This document shows positions 32,251-36,547 of a DNA stretch of 36,547 bases, one piece after another. A model generated the notes under the pieces. It worked only from the letters and a program-made list of their open reading frames with translations, ran no database searches and had not been told where the DNA came from. Each line of letters starts with the position of its first letter. The stretch's first letter is position 1. The DNA comes from Prevotella sp. (GTDB taxonomy: Bacteria; Bacteroidota; Bacteroidia; Bacteroidales; Bacteroidaceae), in contig JAGAAJ010000026.1 of assembly GCA_017615355.1 (NCBI GenBank), positions 1-36,547 on the forward strand, written 5' to 3'. The translations under genes were made by a program, and so were the position numbers.

Positions 32251-33142
32251 GCTTGGAGACTACAATACATTAAAGATTCTGCGTCACACCGATCCTGGCA
32301 TCTATTTGGAAGGCGACGAGACCACGGGCGATATCCTGCTACCCAAACGCTATGTGACACCTGAGATGCACGACGGCGACGAGGTGCAGGTATTTGTCTA
32401 CTTGGATCAGGAGGAGCGTATCATCGCCACTACTGAGACACCCTTTGCAAAGGTCAATGAGTTTGCGTGTCTGGAGGTGGCGTGGACAAACCAGTATGGT
32501 GCCTTCCTGAACTGGGGACTGATGAAGGATCTCTTCTGCCCGTTCCGCGAGCAGAAACAGCGCATGCAGCGAGGCAAACGCTATGTCGTCTATGTCAAGA
32601 TAGATGAGGCCAGCCACCGCCTTATGGCCACGGCCAAAGTTGAAAAATATCTCACAGTCCCGTATACTGCGATGCCATCGCAGCCCGATGACCAACCTGC
32701 AGAGGCTCAGCTCCTTCTGAAACATGGCCAGCCTTGCGACTGTCTGGTGTGGCAGAAGACAGACTTGGGATTCAAGACAATTGTCGACAACAAGTACCAA
32801 GGCCAGCTCTACGACAACCAGCTTTTCCAGCCGTTACACTCTGGCGACCGTCTGACTGCCTACATCGATCATGTGCGGCAGGACGGCAAGATAGACCTTA
32901 CGTTGCAGCCTACGGGCCGCCGCCAGACGCTTGACTTCGCAGAGGTCTTGCTGCGCTACCTCTACGAGAACGACGGGCGCTGCAACTTAGGCGACAACTC
33001 GCCTGCCGAATTGATATCCGACCGTTTCCAGGTATCGAAGAAAACCTTCAAGCGTGCCATCGGCGACCTCTACCGTCGTCGTCTCATTACCATCACAGAC
33101 GACGGGATTCAGCTAGTTTCTATCCAAGAAGAAGACTGCTAA
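32243..33142 (+). CDS. CvfB-like S1-domain RNA-binding protein
   Basis: 299 residues from the ATG at 32243 ([10 protein letters not shown]); an in-frame start at 32219 would extend the protein into the neighbour's repeat tail and is unlikely. N-terminal S1-like domains: [20 protein letters not shown] and [23 protein letters not shown] (about 73-95). A further S1 segment follows, [18 protein letters not shown] near 182, and the end is winged-helix-like ([21 protein letters not shown] near 262-282). CvfB proteins affect virulence gene expression in Gram-positives; the Bacteroidetes role is unknown. It overlaps the LolD-like gene by 8 bases (ATGATTAA). Confidence 0.9.
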   Translation: MIKLGDYNTLKILRHTDPGIYLEGDETTGDILLPKRYVTPEMHDGDEVQVFVYLDQEERIIATTETPFAKVNEFACLEVAWTNQYGAFLNWGLMKDLFCPFREQKQRMQRGKRYVVYVKIDEASHRLMATAKVEKYLTVPYTAMPSQPDDQPAEAQLLLKHGQPCDCLVWQKTDLGFKTIVDNKYQGQLYDNQLFQPLHSGDRLTAYIDHVRQDGKIDLTLQPTGRRQTLDFAEVLLRYLYENDGRCNLGDNSPAELISDRFQVSKKTFKRAIGDLYRRRLITITDDGIQLVSIQEEDC

Positions 33143-33154
33143 AAAACGTAAAAC

Positions 33155-33187
33155 TTGCGCATATTACAAAACTTTCGTCTACCTTTG
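33155..33187 (+). promoter_or_regulatory. promoter of the GH3-family gene
   Basis: TTG at 33155-33157 and TACCTTTG at 33180-33187, gap 22, slightly longer than ideal. The leader to the ATG at 33221 is about 28 bases. Confidence 0.65.
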
Positions 33188-33220
33188 CAGCCTAATTCAT
33201 AAAGAAGACAGAGAAAAGAT

Positions 33221-34741
33221 ATGAGCCTAACAGGAATAGCCCGCAAGTTTTTTGCACCACGCTGGAAAGAACTGGAGCGCCATAATAACGAGGCAGAGGA
33301 GCTGCAGCGCCAAGTGCTGTCGCGTCTCATCAATCGTGCCAAAGATACTGAATATGGGCGGTATCATCGCTTTGGAGACATGAAAACCTATGACGACTTC
33401 GTCAGCTCAACGCCGGTTAACACTTACGAGGAGCTGAAGGAGGGCATTGACCGCATGCGTCACGGCGAAGCCGATGTGCTTTGGCCAGGCAAGGTGAAAT
33501 GGTATGCCAAGTCGAGCGGAACGACCAACGACAAGTCGAAATTTATTCCCGTATCGAAGGAGGGACTGAAGCGTCTGCATTACAAAGGAGGCAGCGACGT
33601 TGTGGCTTTCTATTTGAGGAACAACCCGCAGAGCCGCATGTTCGACGGTCGCGGTCTGATCCTCGGTGGTAGCCATCAGCCCAACTACAACGTGCCGGGT
33701 TCGCTCGTTGGTGATCTCAGCGCCATCCTCATTGAGAACATCAACCCCTTAGTCAACCTCGTACGCGTGCCATCGAAGAAGACGGCGCTGCTGAGTGACT
33801 TCGAGGAGAAGCGTGACCGTATTGCACACGAGGCAATCAACAAGAACGTCACCAACCTCTCAGGTGTACCCTCGTGGATGCTGTCGGTGTTGAACCGCGT
33901 CATGGAGATTAGCGGAAAGACGCATTTGGAGGAGGTATGGCCCAACCTCGAGGTGTTCTTTCATGGCGGTGTAGCCTTTACGCCTTATAGGCAACAGTAT
34001 GAGCAGCTCATCACCTCGCCCAAGATGCACTATATGGAGACCTATAATGCCAGCGAGGGCTTCTTCGGCATACAAAACGACCCCAACGACAAGTCGATGC
34101 TGCTGATGCTCGACTACGACTGCTTCTATGAATTCCAGGAGATGTCTGGGGCTTCGGGGACTAGTGAGGCCTCAGGAAGCATTGTTCCTCTATGGGGTGT
34201 CCAGCCGGGAAAGAACTATGCCATGCTCATCACGACATCGTGCGGATTATGGAGATATATGATTGGCGACACCGTGCAGTTCACCAGCACCAATCCCTAT
34301 AAGTTCATCATCAGCGGACGCACGAAGAGCTTTATCAATGCCTTTGGCGAGGAACTCATCGTCGATAATGCCGAGCAGGGCTTGGCATACGCCTGTCAGC
34401 AGACAGGTGCCCAAGTGCTGGAATACACGGCTGCACCGGTGTTTATGGACGCCAATGCCAAATGCCGCCACCAATGGCTCATTGAGTTCAGTACACAGCC
34501 AGACGATATACAACGTTTCGCCCGTCTGCTCGATGCCCGTCTGCAGGAGGTGAACAGCGACTACGAAGCCAAACGCTACAAAGACATCACATTGCAGCAT
34601 CTGGAAATCATTACTGCACGTCCAGGCCTCTTCAACGACTGGCTGAAGTCTAAGGGCAAGTTGGGTGGCCAGCACAAGGTGCCGCGTTTGAGTAATAGCC
34701 GCGAGCATATAGAGGAACTGCTTCACTTAAATGAAGAATGA
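33221..34741 (+). CDS. GH3 auxin-responsive-promoter family protein (acyl-adenylate/amide synthetase fold)
   Basis: 506 residues. The ATP/AMP-binding motifs of the family are present: SSGTTNDKSKFIPVS near 98-112, YMETYNASEGFFGIQ near 271-285 and YMIGDTVQF near 347-355. Plant members conjugate amino acids to hormone acids after adenylation; bacterial members are common in Bacteroidetes and their substrates are unknown. Residues 309-320 (SGASGTSEASGS) are a Ser/Gly-rich insertion encoded by four nonamers in a surface loop before the core strand IVPLWGV. The stop codon and last codons (LNEE) lie within a heptamer array. Monocistronic, with its own promoter. Confidence 0.92.
   Translation: MSLTGIARKFFAPRWKELERHNNEAEELQRQVLSRLINRAKDTEYGRYHRFGDMKTYDDFVSSTPVNTYEELKEGIDRMRHGEADVLWPGKVKWYAKSSGTTNDKSKFIPVSKEGLKRLHYKGGSDVVAFYLRNNPQSRMFDGRGLILGGSHQPNYNVPGSLVGDLSAILIENINPLVNLVRVPSKKTALLSDFEEKRDRIAHEAINKNVTNLSGVPSWMLSVLNRVMEISGKTHLEEVWPNLEVFFHGGVAFTPYRQQYEQLITSPKMHYMETYNASEGFFGIQNDPNDKSMLLMLDYDCFYEFQEMSGASGTSEASGSIVPLWGVQPGKNYAMLITTSCGLWRYMIGDTVQFTSTNPYKFIISGRTKSFINAFGEELIVDNAEQGLAYACQQTGAQVLEYTAAPVFMDANAKCRHQWLIEFSTQPDDIQRFARLLDARLQEVNSDYEAKRYKDITLQHLEIITARPGLFNDWLKSKGKLGGQHKVPRLSNSREHIEELLHLNEE
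34145..34180. repeat. four nonamers inside the GH3-family gene
   Basis: TCTGGGGCT, TCGGGGACT, AGTGAGGCC, TCAGGAAGC, in codon phase. They encode SGA SGT SEA SGS. Confidence 0.85.
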
Positions 34742-34757
34742 AAAATGAAGAATGAAG
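34730..34757. repeat. four heptamers AATGAAG across the GH3 stop codon
   Basis: AATGAAG, AATGAAA, AATGAAG, AATGAAG. The array contains the GH3 stop (34739-34741). It is the inverted counterpart of the array at 34851-34878. Confidence 0.93.
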
Positions 34758-34825
34758 CGCTCGACCCCTGGTCGCCTGCTACCGAAGGGACGCAAGAATT
34801 TGCTACCGCCAATAAAAGATTGAGA

Positions 34826-34942
34826 ATGGCAAGAAGCGTGCTGTGCGCAGCATTCTTCATTCTTCATTCTTCATTCTTAGCTGCGCCCGCATGGGCAGCC
34901 CCGATGGCGGCTGGTACGACGACACACCGCCCCGCGTGGTGA
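34826..34942 (+). other. ATG frame with a truncated lipoprotein-like signal peptide (alternative start of the next gene)
   Basis: From the ATG at 34826 the frame reads MARSVLCAAFFILHSS and then FLAAPAWA, ending at 34942 after 38 residues. It crosses the heptamer array and is out of frame with the long downstream gene. Adding one 7-base unit would join it exactly to the lipobox FILSC and the SPDGGW frame. It is probably the original start of the downstream gene in another repeat state, not a separate gene. Confidence 0.6.
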
Positions 34943-36547
34943 GCGCCTCGCCCGCTGAAGGCGGTATCGATGTGACGCAGAAGAAAGTGATCATCAACTT
35001 CAACGAGTTTATCAAGATAGAGAACGCGCAGGAGAAGGTCATCGTGTCGCCGCCGCAGATTGAGCAGGCCGATGTAAAGGCTGCCGGCAAGCGTATCATC
35101 ATCGAGCTGAAGGACACGCTAAAGGAAAACACTACCTATACCATCGACTTCAGCGATGCCATCACGGATAACAACGAGGGCAACCCCATGGGCAACTATA
35201 CATTCTCATTCTCCACAGGCGACCACATCGACACACTCGAAGTAGCTGGCTATGTGCTGAACGCTGAGGACTTAGAGCCCATTAAAGGCATCCTCGTTGG
35301 ACTTTATCCCTACGACGCACCCGACAGCGTCTTCCGCACAGAGCCCATGATGCGTGTGTCACGCACCAATGGCAGCGGATTCTTCGCCATCAAGGGCGTG
35401 GCGCCAGGCAGTTACAAAGCCTATGCACTAAACGATGCGGATGGTAACTTCGTCTTCAGCCAGAAGAGCGAGCTCATCGCCTGGAACACAGACAGCATCG
35501 TGCCTTCGTGGAAGCCAGACACCCGTCAGGACACCATTTGGCGCGACTCGCTGCATATCGACAACATCCTGCGGAAGCCCTACACGCATTTCCTGCCTGA
35601 TGACGTGACGCTCTTGGCCTTTCAGGAGCCGCAAACCGACCGCTTCCTGCTAAAGACCGAGCGTCCTCAGCCTGAGAAACTGGCATTTTATTTCACTTAC
35701 GGCCACGACTCGCTACCCGAGATCAAGGGCCTGAATTTCAATGCCGATGATGCACTTGTGGCAGAATACTCTGAAAAGAAGGACACCGTTTTCTATTGGA
35801 TCAGCGACACGACGCTCATTCAACAGGACACGTTGATGGTGCAGGCAAACTACTGGGCAACCGACACCTTGGGTGCCTTGGAACACAAGACCGACACATT
35901 GACATTCCTCCCCAAAGTGCCATACGCCAAGCGGCTCAAGGATCAGCAAAAAGAGCTGGAGAAATGGCAGAAGGAACAGGACAAAAAGAAAAAACGCGGC
36001 GACAGGTACGACAGTATCTACCCCGTCAAGCCTCTGGAGTTGAAAATCAATCCTTCAGGACAACTCACACCCTTACAACAGGTGCGGATAGAATGTGCCG
36101 TTCCGTTGGTGAGGTGCGACACGTCGATGGTACATCTCTATTATATGCGAGATTCCGTGTGGTATAGGTCGACGCATGAGATAAGGCAGTTGTCACCACG
36201 CATCTATGAACTCGATACCGAATGGCAGCCCGCCACGGAATACAGCCTTGAGATTGATTCCGCAGCCGCTCAGAATATTTACGGTCTCTGCAACAAAGCC
36301 ATCAAGCAGGGACTGAAGGTGAGCTCGCCCGATGACTTCAGCACACTCGTCGTTAATGTCAGCGGTACGCCCATCAAGGCGGCCGACAGCACGGCCGTAA
36401 TCGTGGTGAGACTGCTTGACGGCTCAGGCAAGATGGTGCGCGAGGTCAATGCCGATGCCTCAGGAAAGGCCACATTCACCTACGTCAAGCCTGCCACCTA
36501 CTATCTCAGCGCCTATTGCGACATGAACGGCAATGGTAAGTGGGATA
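34843..36547 (+). CDS. lipoprotein with Ig-like domains, cut by the window end, start in a heptamer array
   Basis: The frame is open from 34816 to the last base, at least 568 codons from the GTG at 34843. From that GTG it reads MRSILHSSFFILSC, a short but acceptable lipoprotein signal; the next ATG (34891) would omit the lipobox. After the Cys come ARMGSPDGGWYDDTPPRVV and a bacterial Ig-like domain (VIINFNEFIKIEN, YTIDFSDAITDNNEGN). A carboxypeptidase-regulatory-like domain follows near residues 130-200 (VAGYVLNAEDLEPIKGILVGLYP). Farther on are a lysine-rich linker near 375-390 and another repeat (VNVSGTPIKAADS near 500). This is a conserved Bacteroidetes lipoprotein type with an SPDGGxYDxxPP start; its job is unknown. 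Start assignment is uncertain because ATG 34826 is out of frame by one heptamer. Confidence 0.85.
   Translation, partial: MRSILHSSFFILSCARMGSPDGGWYDDTPPRVVSASPAEGGIDVTQKKVIINFNEFIKIENAQEKVIVSPPQIEQADVKAAGKRIIIELKDTLKENTTYTIDFSDAITDNNEGNPMGNYTFSFSTGDHIDTLEVAGYVLNAEDLEPIKGILVGLYPYDAPDSVFRTEPMMRVSRTNGSGFFAIKGVAPGSYKAYALNDADGNFVFSQKSELIAWNTDSIVPSWKPDTRQDTIWRDSLHIDNILRKPYTHFLPDDVTLLAFQEPQTDRFLLKTERPQPEKLAFYFTYGHDSLPEIKGLNFNADDALVAEYSEKKDTVFYWISDTTLIQQDTLMVQANYWATDTLGALEHKTDTLTFLPKVPYAKRLKDQQKELEKWQKEQDKKKKRGDRYDSIYPVKPLELKINPSGQLTPLQQVRIECAVPLVRCDTSMVHLYYMRDSVWYRSTHEIRQLSPRIYELDTEWQPATEYSLEIDSAAAQNIYGLCNKAIKQGLKVSSPDDFSTLVVNVSGTPIKAADSTAVIVVRLLDGSGKMVREVNADASGKATFTYVKPATYYLSAYCDMNGNGKWD
34851..34878. 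repeat. four heptamers CATTCTT encoding the lipoprotein signal peptide
   Basis: CATTCTT four times without error (34851-34857, 34858-34864, 34865-34871, 34872-34878). It lies between the ATG at 34826 and the lipobox Cys codon at 34882-34884. Seven is not a multiple of three, so each gain or loss changes the frame. Confidence 0.95.

Noticed and set aside
34745..34942. Separate small gene encoding a 65-residue protein downstream of GH3
   Set aside because: Its first part is heptamer-encoded and its end overlaps the lipoprotein in another frame. It is better read as the off-frame start of that lipoprotein.
1..36547. CRISPR array, tRNA, rRNA or transposase
   Set aside because: None was found. 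The tandem arrays have units of 6 to 9 bases without spacers and so are not CRISPR; intergenic gaps are too small or lack cloverleaf patterns.

Overview
The window looks like a chromosomal segment of a Bacteroidales bacterium, most likely Prevotella or a close relative. The base composition is moderately GC-rich. Promoters follow the Bacteroidetes pattern (TTTG about 20 bases before TAnnTTTG), and the gene families are typical of the group: TonB-dependent receptor, TlpA/DUF4369 thioredoxin, DUF4876 and DUF6850 proteins, and secreted proteins ending in a short GLYxxNGKK-type tail. No rRNA, tRNA, CRISPR array, transposase or integrase was seen.

Layout. 1-1744: a DUF3987-type ATPase and a small gene, probably the tail of a replication module from an accessory element, closed by a terminator. 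1838-3911: a structured leader RNA, a secreted TlpA thioredoxin and a membrane-anchored unknown. 4169-7703: an AAA/DUF4143 ATPase and a His-rich Zn/Cd/Pb P-type ATPase with a palindromic operator. 7713-13080: a plant-polysaccharide group (GH31 and GH28 on the minus strand, GH43 on the plus strand). 13184-13882: a small outer-membrane barrel. 13895-17813: a five-gene minus-strand operon (GT25, cytidylyltransferase, two LicD proteins, WaaP-like kinase) that looks like phosphocholine or phosphoethanolamine decoration of a surface glycan. 17982-19106: a divergent GT4 glycosyltransferase. 19218-29262: a long minus-strand run of asd, TonB receptor, DUF4876 lipoprotein, DUF6850 barrel, a secreted protein, a periplasmic double-HMA protein and a second DUF4876 protein, a candidate metal-handling envelope system. 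29366-33142: a translationally coupled antiporter, LolD-like ATPase and CvfB-like protein. 33221-34741: a bacterial GH3-family protein. 34843 to the window end: a truncated lipoprotein with Ig-like domains.

The most unusual feature is a set of short tandem arrays with a period of 7 or 9 bases at functionally sensitive places: start codons (LicD2, terminal lipoprotein), a promoter (GT4), a signal peptide (DUF6850 barrel), C-termini (LolD-like ATPase, GH3) and protein loops (P-type ATPase, GH3). At the terminal lipoprotein, four heptamers separate an ATG from the lipobox frame. One extra heptamer would give a textbook lipoprotein signal peptide, so the gene is a strong candidate for phase variation by repeat slippage. 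A heptamer array in which each of two copies carries an ATG also spans the start of licD2, in the manner of the tetranucleotide repeats of Haemophilus lic1A.
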